Source of the DNA: Hydrogenovibrio halophilus DSM 15072
GTDB lineage: Bacteria; Pseudomonadota; Gammaproteobacteria; Thiomicrospirales; Thiomicrospiraceae
Direction of reading: 5' to 3'
NCBI RefSeq assembly: GCF_000384235.1
Contig: NZ_KB913033.1
Location: 1,867,164-1,931,163, forward strand
DNA: 64,000 bases
A model generated the notes under the pieces. The model saw nothing but the letters and a program-made list of their open reading frames with translations. It ran no database searches and had not been told where the DNA came from. Shown here one piece after another: positions 1-10,112 of this stretch. Each line of letters starts with the position of its first letter. The first letter of the stretch is position 1. Made by a program: the position numbers and the translations under genes.

Positions 1-576
1 TTTGAGAAGGGTTTTTCCGGCCGGTCCCGGGTCTTCCGGATCGGCCATGGGCTGCAGGTAGAAAAAATCAAACTGGAGTCCGGCCAGGGTTTCGGGCAGC
101 AGTTCGGTTTGCGGGTAAACCAGCTTGAGTTCATGGCCGTGATCTTGAATGAGCGGGGCACCGGCTTTGGGGCTGACGCAGAGCCAGTCAATGCCCGGCG
201 GCGCTTTCTGGGTGCCGTTGGTTTCCACTGCGGTTTCAAAGCCTTGCTGGTGAAACGCGTCGATCAGGGTCGCATCGACCTGAAGCAGCGGTTCGCCCCC
301 GGTCAACACCACAAACGGTGCGATTGCGCCGGGTTCTGCCGGCCAAAGCCGTTGCAGGTGGGTGACCAGTGCCTGTGCCGAAGCAAAGCGTCCGCCATTC
401 TGGCCGTCAGTGCCCACAAAGTCGGTGTCGCAGAACTGGCACACGGCGTTGGCGCGATCGGCTTCGATGCCGGTCCAGAGGTTGCAGTGGGCGAAACGGC
501 AGAAGATCGCCGGCCGACCGGAATGAAATCCTTCGCCCTGCAGAGAGTAAAACGCTTCTTTGATGCGATAAGCCAT
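1..576 (-). CDS. queE: 7-carboxy-7-deazaguanine synthase QueE (3' part cut by window edge)
   Basis: Radical SAM enzyme that converts 6-carboxytetrahydropterin to 7-carboxy-7-deazaguanine in the queuosine pathway. The first 192 residues are visible and the gene runs off the left edge. The N-terminus has the SLQGEG motif that opens this family, followed by Cys31, Cys46 and Cys49 in a C-x14-C-x2-C spacing. This is the variant cluster motif known from Burkholderia-type QueE rather than the classical C-x3-C-x2-C. A TGGEP SAM-binding motif follows around residues 91-95, and an ETNGT motif further on. The ATG at 574-576 was chosen because the conserved [16 protein letters not shown] start begins there. 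It is divergent from leuC. Confidence 0.93.
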   Translation of the reverse strand, partial: MAYRIKEAFYSLQGEGFHSGRPAIFCRFAHCNLWTGIEADRANAVCQFCDTDFVGTDGQNGGRFASAQALVTHLQRLWPAEPGAIAPFVVLTGGEPLLQVDATLIDAFHQQGFETAVETNGTQKAPPGIDWLCVSPKAGAPLIQDHGHELKLVYPQTELLPETLAGLQFDFFYLQPMADPEDPGPAGKTLLK

Positions 577-642
577 GTTTGAAAGGTTCCTGTGAACCGG
601 TCGCGTGGCAGGCGAAATTTTGCCCTGATCAACCGGTGAAAA

Positions 643-651
643 TGCTACAAT
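643..651 (+). promoter_or_regulatory. Candidate extended -10 promoter for leuCDB
   Basis: The spacer between divergent queE and leuC holds TGCTACAAT, an extended -10 (TG at 643-644, hexamer TACAAT 646-651), about 90 bases before the leuC ATG. No convincing -35 lies 16-18 bases upstream, which is tolerated by extended -10 promoters. Prediction from sequence only. Confidence 0.35.
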
Positions 652-740
652 ATCGGACCATTTTAACAGGCTCGAGCTTAAAAATCGCTCGCCTGATTCA
701 AGGATCGATCAGTTCAAATCATGGCCGGAGAAAACAGCGC

Positions 741-2183
741 ATGACAGAAACGACCACGCCACAAACCCTTTATGACAAATTGTGGCAATCACACCGGATT
801 CGAGAGGACGCAGATGGCACGGCGTTGATTTACATTGACCGTCAGCTTCTGCATGAAGTGACCTCGCCCCAGGCGTTTGAAGGCCTGCGGCTGGCCGGGC
901 GCAAGCCCTGGCGGGTGGACGCCAATGTGGCGACATGTGATCACAATGTGCCGACCACCTCACTGGAAGGCGGCGTGTCTTCGATTGTGGACCCGGTTTC
1001 ACGGATTCAGGTGCAAACGCTGGACAGGAATGCCGCGGAGTTCGGCATTCTCGAATTCCCAATGGGCGATCCGCGTCAGGGCATTGTGCATGTGGTCGGT
1101 CCGGAAGAGGGGATTACCTTGCCTGGCATGACGCTGGTCTGCGGCGACTCGCATACGGCGACACATGGCGCACTGGGCGCGCTGGCGCATGGTGTGGGCA
1201 CCTCGGAAGTGGAGCATGTGCTGGCCACGCAATGCCTGATTCAGAAAAAAATGAAAAACATGCTGGTCAAGGTTGACGGGCAGTTGGCGCCGGGCGTGAC
1301 CCCCAAGGATGTGATTCTGGCCGTCATCGGTCAGATCGGCACCGCCGGCGGAAACGGCTATGCGATCGAGTTTGGCGGTCAGGTGTTTCGCGACATGACG
1401 GTAGAGGGTCGCATGACCGTCTGCAATATGGCCATTGAAGCTGGTGCCCGCGTTGGGCTGGTGGCCGTGGATGACAAAACCATCGAGTATGTCAAAGGTC
1501 GGCCTTATGCGCCCAAAGGCGAGCTCTGGGAGCAGGCGGTCGAATCCTGGCAGTCGCTGGTGTCGGACGAAGGCGCGGTGTTTGACAAGGTGGTGGAGAT
1601 CGATGGCAGCGCCATCGAACCACAGGTCTCTTGGGGCACGTCGCCGGAAATGGTCGGACCGATTAACGGTTGTGTGCCCGATCCGGACAAGCAGGCCGAT
1701 TCGGTCAAGGCCGAAAGCATTCGCCATGCATTGCAGTACATGGGGTTGACGCCGGGCACGCCGTTTGTGGATATCGGCGTGGATTACATTTTCATCGGTT
1801 CCTGTACCAATTCCCGAATCGAAGATTTGCGCGCGGCGGCAGAAGTGGTCAAGGGGCGGAAAGTGGCCGACTCGGTAGAGTTGGCCATGGTGGTGCCCGG
1901 ATCAGGCCTGGTCAAACAACAGGCCGAAGCCGAGGGGCTGGACCGGATTTTTCTGGATGCCGGTTTTGAATGGCGCAACCCGGGTTGCTCCATGTGTCTG
2001 GCCATGAACGCCGACAAGCTTCCCGCCGGCAAGCATTGCGCTTCCACCTCCAACCGGAATTTTGAAGGCCGTCAGGGCGCAGGCGGACGCACCCACCTGG
2101 TCAGCCCGGAAATGGCGGCCGCGGCCGCGGTGGCAGGGCGCTTTGTGGATGTGCGCACAATGATGCAGGAGGCAAGTGCATGA
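741..2183 (+). CDS. leuC: 3-isopropylmalate dehydratase large subunit
   Basis: Large subunit (480 aa) of isopropylmalate isomerase, which converts 2-isopropylmalate to 3-isopropylmalate in leucine synthesis and works as a heterodimer with LeuD. It is an aconitase-family protein. The three [4Fe-4S] ligands are visible as Cys355 in GSCTNSR and Cys416/Cys419 in NPGCSMC. The length fits the family (about 470 aa). I chose the ATG at 741, preceded by a GGAG ribosome site, over the longer upstream reading frame because [15 protein letters not shown] matches the usual N-terminus. Its stop overlaps the leuD start as ATGA, indicating translational coupling. First gene of a leuCDB cluster. Confidence 0.97.
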   Translation: MTETTTPQTLYDKLWQSHRIREDADGTALIYIDRQLLHEVTSPQAFEGLRLAGRKPWRVDANVATCDHNVPTTSLEGGVSSIVDPVSRIQVQTLDRNAAEFGILEFPMGDPRQGIVHVVGPEEGITLPGMTLVCGDSHTATHGALGALAHGVGTSEVEHVLATQCLIQKKMKNMLVKVDGQLAPGVTPKDVILAVIGQIGTAGGNGYAIEFGGQVFRDMTVEGRMTVCNMAIEAGARVGLVAVDDKTIEYVKGRPYAPKGELWEQAVESWQSLVSDEGAVFDKVVEIDGSAIEPQVSWGTSPEMVGPINGCVPDPDKQADSVKAESIRHALQYMGLTPGTPFVDIGVDYIFIGSCTNSRIEDLRAAAEVVKGRKVADSVELAMVVPGSGLVKQQAEAEGLDRIFLDAGFEWRNPGCSMCLAMNADKLPAGKHCASTSNRNFEGRQGAGGRTHLVSPEMAAAAAVAGRFVDVRTMMQEASA

Positions 2184-2839
2184 GTTTGCAGAAGTTTACG
2201 AAATTTGATGCGCTGGTCGCGCCCATGGACCGGGCCAATGTCGATACGGATGCGATCATCCCCAAGCAGTTTCTGAAGTCGATCAAGCGCACCGGGTTCG
2301 GTCCCAATCTGTTTGACGAATGGCGCTACGAAGACGTGGGGCAGCCGGGCGTGGACAATAGCCAGCGTCCGCTGAAAAAGGATTTTGTGCTCAATCAGCC
2401 GCGTTATCAGGGTGCCAGATTGCTGCTGGCCCGGGAAAACTTCGGCTGTGGCTCCAGTCGCGAGCATGCGCCCTGGGCTTTGAAGGATTATGGCTTTGAC
2501 GTCATTGTCGCCCCGAGCTTTGCCGACATCTTTTTCAACAACAGTTTTAAAAACGGCATTCTGCCGATTGTCTTGCCGGCGGAAACGGTCGAACAGCTGT
2601 TTCAGGCGGTGTATGCCCAGGAAGGCTATTCGCTGACCGTGGATCTGGAAAACCAGCAACTGGTCCAGCCGGATGGCACAACGATCGCGTTTGATGTGGA
2701 CAGCTTTCGCAAGCATTGCCTGCTGAACGGATTGGACGACATTGCGCTGACGTTGCAGCAAAGTGATGAGATCAAGGCGTTTGAAGCGGATTACCGCCAG
2801 CGTGCGCCCTGGCTGTTTGCAGACAACGCGTCGGTTTGA
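2180..2839 (+). CDS. leuD: 3-isopropylmalate dehydratase small subunit
   Basis: Small subunit (219 aa) of isopropylmalate isomerase, forming the swivel domain that completes the active site of LeuC. Diagnostic segments are the N-terminal [11 protein letters not shown] motif and [16 protein letters not shown] in the middle. The gene starts inside the leuC stop (ATGA), so the two subunits are probably made in equal amounts. A 69-base spacer with no obvious terminator separates it from leuB, consistent with one leuCDB transcript. Confidence 0.97.
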   Translation: MSLQKFTKFDALVAPMDRANVDTDAIIPKQFLKSIKRTGFGPNLFDEWRYEDVGQPGVDNSQRPLKKDFVLNQPRYQGARLLLARENFGCGSSREHAPWALKDYGFDVIVAPSFADIFFNNSFKNGILPIVLPAETVEQLFQAVYAQEGYSLTVDLENQQLVQPDGTTIAFDVDSFRKHCLLNGLDDIALTLQQSDEIKAFEADYRQRAPWLFADNASV

Positions 2840-2908
2840 TTGAACGTGATTGGATGGCATCGACCGGTCGCCGGTCGGTGATGAAACAATAAAAAAACAG
2901 GATGTTCC

Positions 2909-3988
2909 ATGACACAACAGGTTTTGGTGTTGCCCGGCGATGGTATCGGGCCTGAAATTACCGCTGAGGCGGTCAAGGTATTGGAAGCGCTCAAACAGTC
3001 GGATGCGCTGGAAATTGAGTTGATCGAGGACCTGGTTGGCGGTGCGGCCTATGAGGCGCACGGCAAACCATTGGCCGACGCGACTCTGGACAAAGCCAGA
3101 CAGTCCGACGCGATTCTGCTTGGCGCGGTGGGCGGTTATCAGTGGGAGTCGCTGGACATTTCTGTGCGCCCGGAAAAAGGCCTGCTGACATTGCGTTCCG
3201 AGTTGGGACTGTTTGCCAATCTGCGTCCGGCCTATCTGTATCCCCAGTTGGCTTCGGCCTCCACCTTGAAACCCGAAGTGGTGGCCGGGCTGGACATTCT
3301 GATTGTGCGCGAACTGACCGGCGGCATTTATTTTGGCCAGCCACGAGGGGTACGGACACTCGACAACGGTGAGCGTCAGGGCTATAACACCTATGTGTAT
3401 TCGGAATCGGAAATTCGCCGGATTGCCAAGGTGGCTTTCGAAGCCGCGCAGAAACGCAACAAAAAACTCTGTTCGGTGGACAAAGCCAATGTGTTGGAAG
3501 TGACCGAGTTGTGGCGAGAAATTGTCGACGACATGGCGGGCGATTACCCCGATGTGGAAGTCTCGCACATGTACGTGGACAACGCGGCGATGCAGTTGGT
3601 GCTCAATCCGAAACAGTTTGATGTGATGGTCACGGGCAACATGTTCGGGGACATTCTGTCGGACGAGGCTTCGATGCTGACCGGTTCTATCGGCATGCTG
3701 GCGTCGGCTTCGCTGGATGTGAACAACAAAGGCATGTACGAACCCAGTCACGGTTCTGCGCCGGACATTGCCGGACAGAACAAAGCCAATCCGCTGGCGA
3801 CCATTCTTTCCGCTGCGATGATGCTGCGTTTCAGTCTGGGGCGGCCGGAATTGGCGGACAAGATTGAGCAAGCCGTCAGTCAGGTTCTGGATCAGGGGCT
3901 GCGCACGGGCGACATTGCCGGAGAAGGCGACCAGGTTGTCGGAACCCGGGAAATGGGCGATGCCGTGGTCGAGGCGCTGAGGGCCTGA
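2909..3988 (+). CDS. leuB: 3-isopropylmalate dehydrogenase
   Basis: NAD-dependent oxidative decarboxylation of 3-isopropylmalate, the third leucine-specific step; cytosolic homodimer. At 359 aa it has the family length. It starts with the dinucleotide-fold stretch [11 protein letters not shown], carries the substrate-binding REL-GGIYFG segment around residues 136-144, and ends with the [12 protein letters not shown] signature and [15 protein letters not shown]. The ATG at 2909 is the only start that preserves the conserved N-terminus. Ten bases after its stop lies a perfect copy of the ACCAGGCCTGGT palindrome followed by a T-run. Confidence 0.97.
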   Translation: MTQQVLVLPGDGIGPEITAEAVKVLEALKQSDALEIELIEDLVGGAAYEAHGKPLADATLDKARQSDAILLGAVGGYQWESLDISVRPEKGLLTLRSELGLFANLRPAYLYPQLASASTLKPEVVAGLDILIVRELTGGIYFGQPRGVRTLDNGERQGYNTYVYSESEIRRIAKVAFEAAQKRNKKLCSVDKANVLEVTELWREIVDDMAGDYPDVEVSHMYVDNAAMQLVLNPKQFDVMVTGNMFGDILSDEASMLTGSIGMLASASLDVNNKGMYEPSHGSAPDIAGQNKANPLATILSAAMMLRFSLGRPELADKIEQAVSQVLDQGLRTGDIAGEGDQVVGTREMGDAVVEALRA

Positions 3989-3998
3989 TCCCTTTTTA

Positions 3999-4010
3999 AC
4001 CAGGCCTGGT
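3999..4010. repeat. Palindrome ACCAGGCCTGGT, copy 1 (intergenic)
   Basis: Perfect 12-bp palindrome, extended here to 14 bp (AACCAGGCCTGGTT, 3998-4011), in the short leuB to M23-peptidase spacer. GTTTTTT follows directly, and GGCCTG at 3982-3987 could pair with CAGGCC at 4001-4006. This copy could therefore also help terminate leuCDB transcription, but the hairpin is weak. Confidence 0.85.
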
Positions 4011-4041
4011 TGTTTTTTAGGCCGGGACAGACAGAGCGATT

Positions 4042-4992
4042 ATGAAAAACCACTTTACCATTACGATCAGTGACGTTCACGGATCACGGCATTTTTCGTT
4101 CAAACAGTTTGTGCGAAAGTTTGCGATTCTGGTGGTGTTTTTCATTGTGTTGATGTTTGCCGCGGCCGCTTTGACCATCTGGTGGTTGAATCAGGAAATT
4201 CGGGTAATTGAAGACAAACGCCAGCAGGCGCAGACCGAATACCAGACGGTTTTGGAAAAAAGCCGCAGTGCTTACCAGAATTTGCAGAAAGAGAAACGGG
4301 CGATTCAATCCCAGCTGGACAACAAGAGCAAACAGGTTCAGTTTCTGGATCAGACCCTGCAGGGTCTGGAAGACCTGATCGGTGTGCAGCCGGAAGAAGA
4401 CGCGCTGGTGACCGATCGGGTGAAACTGGCGCAATTGACCACGCTGGAAAAGCAGTTGTTGCTCGAAGACCTGCCCAGTGGCCGCCCGGTTAAAAATTTC
4501 AAGGGCGTCAGCAGCAGTTTTGGCTGGCGACGTCATCCGGTCAAGGGCACGCGAGAGTATCATAGTGGTATCGATTACCGGGGAGATGAAAAGGACCCGG
4601 TCATTGCCACCGCCAGTGGGGTGGTCGAATACGCTGGCTACCATAAAAAGAGCGGCTATGGTAACTTGGTGATTCTGTCGCACGACCACGGCTTCAAGAC
4701 CTTGTACGGTCACATGAGTCGGCTGAAGGTGAAAACCGGGCAGGTAATCCGCCAGGGTCAGGAAATCGGTTTTATCGGTTCCACCGGACTGTCGTCCGGG
4801 CCACATCTGCACTACGAGGTGTCGTTTGTGCAACGCAAGCTGAATCCGACCGCGTTTGTTCAGTGGGATTTGAAAAATTACAATGAAATTTTTAATGAAG
4901 TGGAAGGTGTTCCATGGGGATCTTTAAGTCAAATCATTCAGGGTCGCGTCCAGCGGGTGGAAAAACAATTATCGCTGCGGGATGTAAACTGA
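4042..4992 (+). CDS. Membrane-anchored M23 (LytM-type) peptidase
   Basis: Predicted murein endopeptidase or regulator of 316 aa. Order of parts: a cytoplasmic head of about 25 residues, one membrane segment at about residues 29-52 (rich in V, F, L, A), a charged coiled coil at about 55-120, then the M23 domain at about 150-270. Zinc and catalytic motifs are intact: HxxxD at His174/Asp178, LYGH, and HLH at His255/His257, so it should be active. The last 79 bases overlap the bactofilin gene in another frame. M23 peptidases paired with bactofilins act in cell-shape control (for example Helicobacter Csd1 and CcmA), so a shape role is the best inference. Confidence 0.9.
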   Translation: MKNHFTITISDVHGSRHFSFKQFVRKFAILVVFFIVLMFAAAALTIWWLNQEIRVIEDKRQQAQTEYQTVLEKSRSAYQNLQKEKRAIQSQLDNKSKQVQFLDQTLQGLEDLIGVQPEEDALVTDRVKLAQLTTLEKQLLLEDLPSGRPVKNFKGVSSSFGWRRHPVKGTREYHSGIDYRGDEKDPVIATASGVVEYAGYHKKSGYGNLVILSHDHGFKTLYGHMSRLKVKTGQVIRQGQEIGFIGSTGLSSGPHLHYEVSFVQRKLNPTAFVQWDLKNYNEIFNEVEGVPWGSLSQIIQGRVQRVEKQLSLRDVN

Positions 4993-5420
4993 AGGGCGAA
5001 GTGCGTGACCTGGAAGGGGCGCTGCACATTGATGGCGAAATCGACGGCATTGTCGAGACAGAGCACGAAATCTCAATCGGTGATCAGGGCACGGTCAGCG
5101 GACTGGTCCGGGCCAGAAACATTGTGGTCAGTGGCGTGCTGGAAGGCAAGGTGGTCTGCGAAACTGTGGACATTCTGTCTTCCGGCAAGCTGATGGGCGA
5201 AGTGGTCTGTGGTGAAATGATGATCGAATCCGGCGGTAAGTTCATTGGCGAGAGCCGTGAATTGACCGAAGGCGGTTTGATTGTGAGCTTCCCAGAGGCG
5301 GAAGAAAAAACCTTCTATGAGCCCACAGACGAAGTGCTGGAAGCCAAGAAAGTGGTTGAGCACAAAAAACAGCAGAGCCAGACGGCTTCGGAAGAAGTTT
5401 TGCAGGAAGCTTCCAATTAA
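4914..5420 (+). CDS. Bactofilin family cytoskeletal protein
   Basis: Polymer-forming cytoskeletal protein of 168 aa. Residues about 15-115 form the bactofilin beta-helix with its glycine and valine repeats (CKLKGEVRDLEGALHIDGEIDG, then repeated I-x-G/S-x-G-x-V-x-G units), flanked by a short head and a charged Q/E/K-rich tail. The ATG at 4914 has a GGAAGG ribosome site 6 bases upstream and lies within the end of the M23 peptidase gene, giving a 79-base out-of-frame overlap and probable translational coupling. No start inside the peptidase-free sequence would keep the full beta-helix. Probable scaffold placing the upstream peptidase on the membrane. Confidence 0.9.
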   Translation: MGIFKSNHSGSRPAGGKTIIAAGCKLKGEVRDLEGALHIDGEIDGIVETEHEISIGDQGTVSGLVRARNIVVSGVLEGKVVCETVDILSSGKLMGEVVCGEMMIESGGKFIGESRELTEGGLIVSFPEAEEKTFYEPTDEVLEAKKVVEHKKQQSQTASEEVLQEASN

Positions 5421-5483
5421 GCCCTGGTCATTGTATTGACAAATATCGCATGACACACAAATTTATCCAAAGAAAAGGTTTGA

Positions 5484-6509
5484 ATGATGACAAAACAGTA
5501 TGACATTGCCGTGGTCGGCGCGACCGGTGCCGTAGGCGAAACCATCCTGAAAGTTCTCGAAGAGCGTGACTTCCCGGTTCGCAACCTTTATCCGCTGGCC
5601 AGCAGCCGCTCAGCCGGAAAAAAAATCGAATTCAATGGCAGCTGGGTCGAAATTCAGGATCTGGCAACGTTTGACTTTTCCAAGGTGCAGATCGGTCTGT
5701 TTTCCCCCGGTGGCAGTGTGTCCCGTGAATACGCGCCCAAAGCGGCGGCGGCCGGATGCGTTGTGGTGGACAATACTTCCGAGTTTCGTTATGACAAGGA
5801 CGTGCCGCTGATTGTGCCCGAAGTGAACCCGGATGCGGTCGCCGGCTACACGCAGCGCAACATCATTGCCAACCCCAACTGTTCCACCATTCAGATGATG
5901 GTGGCGATCAAGCCGATCTACGAAGCAGTGGGGATCAAACGCATCAACGTGGCAACCTACCAGGCCGTTTCCGGTTCCGGCAAGGAAGCGATCGAAGAGT
6001 TGGCCGGGCAGACACGAGACATTCTAAATCTGCAGCCGGTGAAGACGGAAGTCTACCCCAAACAGATTGCCTTTAACTGCATTCCTCAAATCGATGTGTT
6101 TCAGGACAATGGCTACACCAAAGAAGAAATGAAAATGGTGTGGGAAACCAAGAAAATTCTGGAAGACGAAACCGTGCTGGTCAATCCCACGGCGGTACGG
6201 GTGCCGGTCTTTTTCGGCCACAGCGAAGCGATTCACATTGAAACCAAGAAAAAAATCACCGCCCAGGAAGCCAAAGACCTGTTTGAAAAAACCGAGGGCA
6301 TTGTGCTGATGGACACCCACGTGGACGGTGGTTATCCGACGGCTGTGACCGATGCGGCCGACACCGATCCGGTGTATGTGGGGCGTGTGCGTGAAGACAT
6401 TACCTGCGACAACGGCCTGAACCTCTGGGTGGTGGCGGACAATGTCCGCAAAGGCGCGGCCACCAACACGGTGCAGATTGCCGAGCTTCTGATTCAAAAG
6501 CATTTGTAA
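5484..6509 (+). CDS. asd: Aspartate-semialdehyde dehydrogenase
   Basis: NADPH-dependent reduction of aspartyl phosphate to aspartate semialdehyde, the branch point for lysine, diaminopimelate, threonine and methionine. The 341-residue protein begins with the Rossmann motif GATGAVGETIL and has the nucleophile Cys133 in NPNCSTIQM; the substrate-binding FGHSEAIH segment follows near residue 240. Two ATG codons stand side by side at 5484 and 5487; either could be used. The asd-truA-trpFBA order is common in gammaproteobacteria. Its 21-base spacing to truA suggests co-transcription. Confidence 0.96.
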   Translation: MMTKQYDIAVVGATGAVGETILKVLEERDFPVRNLYPLASSRSAGKKIEFNGSWVEIQDLATFDFSKVQIGLFSPGGSVSREYAPKAAAAGCVVVDNTSEFRYDKDVPLIVPEVNPDAVAGYTQRNIIANPNCSTIQMMVAIKPIYEAVGIKRINVATYQAVSGSGKEAIEELAGQTRDILNLQPVKTEVYPKQIAFNCIPQIDVFQDNGYTKEEMKMVWETKKILEDETVLVNPTAVRVPVFFGHSEAIHIETKKKITAQEAKDLFEKTEGIVLMDTHVDGGYPTAVTDAADTDPVYVGRVREDITCDNGLNLWVVADNVRKGAATNTVQIAELLIQKHL

Positions 6510-6530
6510 TCGGAGAAAATCGCCATTCTG

Positions 6531-7334
6531 TTGCCGCCACATCGCATTGCTCTGGGCGTGGAGTACGCCGGGACCCACTATTGCGGCTGGCAGTATCAGC
6601 CGCATTGTGACTCGGTTCAGGGCGCACTGGCTGAGGCGCTGGCGTTTATTGCCGATGAGACGGTGGAGTTGCACTGTGCCGGCCGAACCGACACCGGCGT
6701 GCATGCGTTGGGGCAGGTTGCGCATTTTGACACCCATGCCGATCGACCGGCCAAAGCCTGGGTACAGGGGGTGAACACCCGTTTGCCCTCTGATATTCGG
6801 GTGGTCTGGGCGCAAGCGGTGGCACCACCGTTTCACGCCCGCTTCAGTGCCATGGCCCGGTCTTATCGCTATGTGATTTTGAATCGTCCGGTGGCGTCGG
6901 CGCATCTGGCCGACCAGGTAACCTGGGAGCGAACCCCTTTGAATGAACAGGCGATGCATCAGGCGGCACAATCGTTGGTGGGCGAACAGGACTTTTCTTC
7001 CTTTCGCGCCGCCGGTTGTCAGGCCAACCATGCGCGCAGAGAGGTGCAAGCGGTCACTGTGACTCGTCAGGACGATTTTGTGTTGATTGACGTTCGAGCC
7101 AATGCGTTTTTGCACCACATGGTGCGAAACCTTGTGGGGACCTTGATGGAAATCGGCCGGGCGGAAAGGCCGGTTTCGTGGGTCGGCGAATTGCTGGCGT
7201 TGCAGGATCGCACACGTGCGGGCAAAACGGCACCGGCCAGCGGCCTGTACTTTATCAATGCGTTTTATCCGCCGGAATGGTCGATTCCACAAATGTCGTT
7301 GGATGCGCGACTTTGGGAGTGCTCACATGGTTGA
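6531..7334 (+). CDS. truA: tRNA pseudouridine(38-40) synthase TruA
   Basis: Isomerises uridines 38-40 in the anticodon stem-loop of many tRNAs. The 267-aa protein has the catalytic Asp54 in [15 protein letters not shown], the RSYRYVI segment, and the C-terminal [15 protein letters not shown] motif. No ATG is available: the conserved start ([10 protein letters not shown]) is preceded in frame by TTG at 6531, CTG at 6528 and ATT at 6525. GGAGA at 6512-6516 is 14 bases from the TTG but 8 bases from the ATT, so the true initiator is uncertain. TTG is given as the conventional choice. The end overlaps trpF by 8 bases. Confidence 0.93.
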   Translation: MPPHRIALGVEYAGTHYCGWQYQPHCDSVQGALAEALAFIADETVELHCAGRTDTGVHALGQVAHFDTHADRPAKAWVQGVNTRLPSDIRVVWAQAVAPPFHARFSAMARSYRYVILNRPVASAHLADQVTWERTPLNEQAMHQAAQSLVGEQDFSSFRAAGCQANHARREVQAVTVTRQDDFVLIDVRANAFLHHMVRNLVGTLMEIGRAERPVSWVGELLALQDRTRAGKTAPASGLYFINAFYPPEWSIPQMSLDARLWECSHG

Positions 7335-8031
7335 ACGAACGCTGGAACAGGGCCGTGACCAGACTGTGGCACCTCCTTTGCGCCCCAGAGTGAAAATTTG
7401 TGGGATCACAAGGGTGGCGGATGCGTTGGCCGCAGCGCAGGCAGGAGCTGATGCGATTGGCCTGGTGTTTTATCAAAAGAGCCCCCGGGCGGTGTCTGCA
7501 AAAACCGCTGCGCGCATCCAGGCGGCATTGCCGCCTTTTGTGACCACGGTGGGGCTGTTTGTGAATGCCTCGACTGAGGAGGTGGCACGCACGCTTGAAC
7601 AGGTGCCCTTGGACCTGTTGCAGTTTCATGGCGATGAACCGGCGGCGTTTTGTGAGCAATTTGCCCGGCCCTATATCAAAGCGGTTCGCATGCAGGCTCA
7701 GACCGATTTGTGTGCCCTGGCCAAGGCCTATCCCAAAAGTCGGGGACTGTTGCTGGACACCTATGTCAAAGGCCTTCCCGGCGGTACGGGCGAACGTTTT
7801 AACTGGCAGTGGGTGACCCCCGACGCTTTGTCGGCGCTGGACAAACCCATCATTCTGGCGGGCGGATTGAACGACAACAATGTGTCCCGGGCGATTGGTA
7901 CCGTACAGCCCTGGGCGGTGGACGTCAGTGGCGGGGTGGAAAGTGCGCCGGGACAAAAGGACGCTCAGGCCATGCAGGCATTTGTGCAGGCGGCAACGGA
8001 TTCAAAAAACAGGAACGACTATGACCATTGA
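7327..8031 (+). CDS. trpF: Phosphoribosylanthranilate isomerase
   Basis: Amadori isomerisation of phosphoribosylanthranilate in tryptophan synthesis; a TIM barrel of 234 aa. The N-terminal catalytic motif KICGITR (catalytic Cys) and the C-terminal phosphate-binding DVSGGVES motif are both present. The ATG at 7327 has GGGAG about 7 bases upstream and overlaps the truA stop. A GTG at 7390 just before KICGITR would give a protein of more typical length and is the alternative start. The extra 21 residues at the N-terminus (rich in R, E, Q and P) are not a conserved part of the family. The end overlaps trpB by 11 bases. Confidence 0.93.
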   Translation: MVERTLEQGRDQTVAPPLRPRVKICGITRVADALAAAQAGADAIGLVFYQKSPRAVSAKTAARIQAALPPFVTTVGLFVNASTEEVARTLEQVPLDLLQFHGDEPAAFCEQFARPYIKAVRMQAQTDLCALAKAYPKSRGLLLDTYVKGLPGGTGERFNWQWVTPDALSALDKPIILAGGLNDNNVSRAIGTVQPWAVDVSGGVESAPGQKDAQAMQAFVQAATDSKNRNDYDH

Positions 8032-9226
8032 TTATGCAAAATTTCCCGACGACAAAGGGCATTTCGGTGTCTATGGCGGGGTGTTTGCCCCTGAGACATT
8101 GATGAGCGCCTTGTCGGAATTGACCGAGCAGTACCAGTCACTGAAAAACGATCCGGCATTTGTCGAGGCATTGACCCGCGATTATCAGGATTACGTCGGA
8201 CGTCCGACGCCGCTGTATTTGGCCGAACGCTGGTCTGATGCTCTGGGTGGCGCAAAAATCTACCTCAAGCGCGAAGACCTCAATCACACCGGTGCCCATA
8301 AAATCAACAACACCATCGGCCAGGCGTTGCTGGCGAAAAAACTGGGCAAAACCCGCATCATCGCCGAGACAGGTGCCGGTCAGCATGGTGTGGCCAGTGC
8401 TACCGTGGCCGCACGATTGGGACTGGAGTGTGTGGTCTATATGGGGGCCGAGGATGTCAAGCGTCAGGCTCCGAATGTGGCCCGTATGCGCATGCTGGGG
8501 GCCAAAGTGGTGCCGGTGGAGTCGGGCACCCGAACGTTGAAAGATGCGTTGAACGAAGCCATGCGCGACTGGGTGACCAATGTGGACGACACTTTTTACA
8601 TCATCGGCACAGTCTCAGGTCCACATCCCTACCCGATGATGGTGCGTGATTTTCAGGCGATCATGGGGCGCGAGGCCAAACGCCAGCATCTGGAGAAGGA
8701 AAACCGCCTGCCGGACGCGGTGGTGGCCTGTGTGGGCGGCGGTTCCAATGCCATTGGCATTTTTCACGATTTTCTGGCGGACGACTCGGTGAAGCTGGTG
8801 GGCGTGGAGGCCGGTGGGCATGGCCTGGCCTCCGGCCAGCATGCCGCGCCTCTGTGTCAGGGCAAGCCGGGGGTGTTGCATGGCAACCGCACCTACATCA
8901 TGGAAGACGAAAACGGCCAGATTCTGGGCACCCATTCGATTTCCGCCGGACTGGATTACCCGGGCGTGGGGCCGGAACATGCCTGGCTCAAGGACATTGG
9001 CCGGGTGGAGTATGTGGCCATTGAGGATGACGAAGCCATGCAGGGCTGTCGTGATCTGACCCGCTTTGAGGGCATCATTCCGGCGCTGGAAACCAGCCAC
9101 GCTTTGGCCCATGCCGCAAAAATGGCGGTCGAAATGACGCCGGAACAATCCATTATCGTCAACCTTTCAGGGCGAGGGGACAAAGACATGAATACCATCG
9201 CCGCCATCGAAGGATTTGAATTTTAA
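8021..9226 (+). CDS. trpB: Tryptophan synthase beta subunit
   Basis: PLP enzyme condensing indole with serine to give tryptophan; forms the alpha2-beta2 complex with TrpA. At 401 aa it matches the family. The PLP Schiff-base lysine is Lys94 in GAHKINN, the indole-site segment AETGAGQHG follows, and the phosphate-cup motif GGGSNAIG is present. The ATG at 8021 ([16 protein letters not shown]) fits the family N-terminus and lies inside the trpF end. Part of a tightly packed trpFBA group; the earlier trp genes are not in this window. Confidence 0.97.
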   Translation: MTIDYAKFPDDKGHFGVYGGVFAPETLMSALSELTEQYQSLKNDPAFVEALTRDYQDYVGRPTPLYLAERWSDALGGAKIYLKREDLNHTGAHKINNTIGQALLAKKLGKTRIIAETGAGQHGVASATVAARLGLECVVYMGAEDVKRQAPNVARMRMLGAKVVPVESGTRTLKDALNEAMRDWVTNVDDTFYIIGTVSGPHPYPMMVRDFQAIMGREAKRQHLEKENRLPDAVVACVGGGSNAIGIFHDFLADDSVKLVGVEAGGHGLASGQHAAPLCQGKPGVLHGNRTYIMEDENGQILGTHSISAGLDYPGVGPEHAWLKDIGRVEYVAIEDDEAMQGCRDLTRFEGIIPALETSHALAHAAKMAVEMTPEQSIIVNLSGRGDKDMNTIAAIEGFEF

Positions 9227-9239
9227 CGTGAGTGATCCC

Positions 9240-10091
9240 ATGAACCAGTCTTCACAGCGCATTGCCAACACGCTGGCGCACCTGCACACCCAGAACAGAA
9301 CGGCTCTGATTCCTTATATTACCGCTGGCGATCCGGAACCCGGTATGACCGTGACCTTGATGCACAGTCTGGTCGAAACCGGTGCCGACATGCTGGAATT
9401 GGGGGTGCCGTTTTCCGATCCGATGGCGGATGGCCCGGTGATTCAAAAAGCGGTCGAGCGGGCGCTGAGCCATCAGGTCAGCCTGAAACAGGTGTTGCAG
9501 ATGGTGACCGAATTTCGGCAAACCGACACGAAAACCCCTGTGATTCTGATGGGGTACTTGAATCCCATTGAAGCCATGGGGGTGGACACTTTCGCCCGGC
9601 AGGCGCAAACGGCGGGCGTGGATGCGGTCCTGACTGTGGACATGCCGCCGGAAGAAACCGAATATTACCTGCCAGCATTGAAAAAGGCGGCGATGGATCT
9701 GATTTTTCTGGTGTCGCCCACCACGCCGCAAAGCCGTCTGGCAGCGGTCAATGAGCAGGGCAGCGGTTTTGTGTATTATGTTTCCCTGAAAGGGGTGACC
9801 GGTTCCGGCCAGTTGAATGAAGCCGATGTGGCCAGTCATGTCGAAGCCTTGCGTTCACAGACACAAATGCCTGTGGCCATCGGCTTTGGCATTCGCGACG
9901 CCAAAACCGCGTACGCCATGGCCAAACTGGGGGATGCGGTGATCATCGGTTCGGCACTGGTCAAGGAAATTGAAACCTTGAGCGATCAGGGTCAGGCCGA
10001 CCTACCCTCCGTTCAGGCTCGTTTGACAGACAAATTGCGAAGCTTCCGTGTGGCCATTGATCAGGCGGATGCGGGCGAAACACTCGAATGA
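9240..10091 (+). CDS. trpA: Tryptophan synthase alpha subunit
   Basis: Cleaves indole-3-glycerol phosphate to indole, which is channelled to TrpB. TIM barrel of 283 aa from the ATG at 9240. The catalytic Glu and Asp lie in LELGVPFSDPMADGP. YVSLKGVTGSG and the phosphate-binding GFGI segment are present further on. The reading frame extends upstream through GTG 9228 and TTG 9216, both of which sit at the trpB stop; no strong ribosome site separates these choices, so the start is uncertain by up to 8 residues. Confidence 0.95.
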   Translation: MNQSSQRIANTLAHLHTQNRTALIPYITAGDPEPGMTVTLMHSLVETGADMLELGVPFSDPMADGPVIQKAVERALSHQVSLKQVLQMVTEFRQTDTKTPVILMGYLNPIEAMGVDTFARQAQTAGVDAVLTVDMPPEETEYYLPALKKAAMDLIFLVSPTTPQSRLAAVNEQGSGFVYYVSLKGVTGSGQLNEADVASHVEALRSQTQMPVAIGFGIRDAKTAYAMAKLGDAVIIGSALVKEIETLSDQGQADLPSVQARLTDKLRSFRVAIDQADAGETLE

Positions 10092-10112
10092 ATTGCGAAG
10101 GGGGACCCCACA

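Noticed and set aside
2072-3871. Open frame of 599 codons antisense to leuD and leuB
   Set aside because: The plus strand encodes clear LeuD and LeuB. The antisense frame is His/Arg/Gln-rich without any known motif, as expected from codon bias.
3982-4019. Copy 1 of the palindrome as a simple leuB terminator
   Set aside because: The stem would be only five or six pairs, and other copies sit inside genes without T-runs, so termination cannot explain the repeat.
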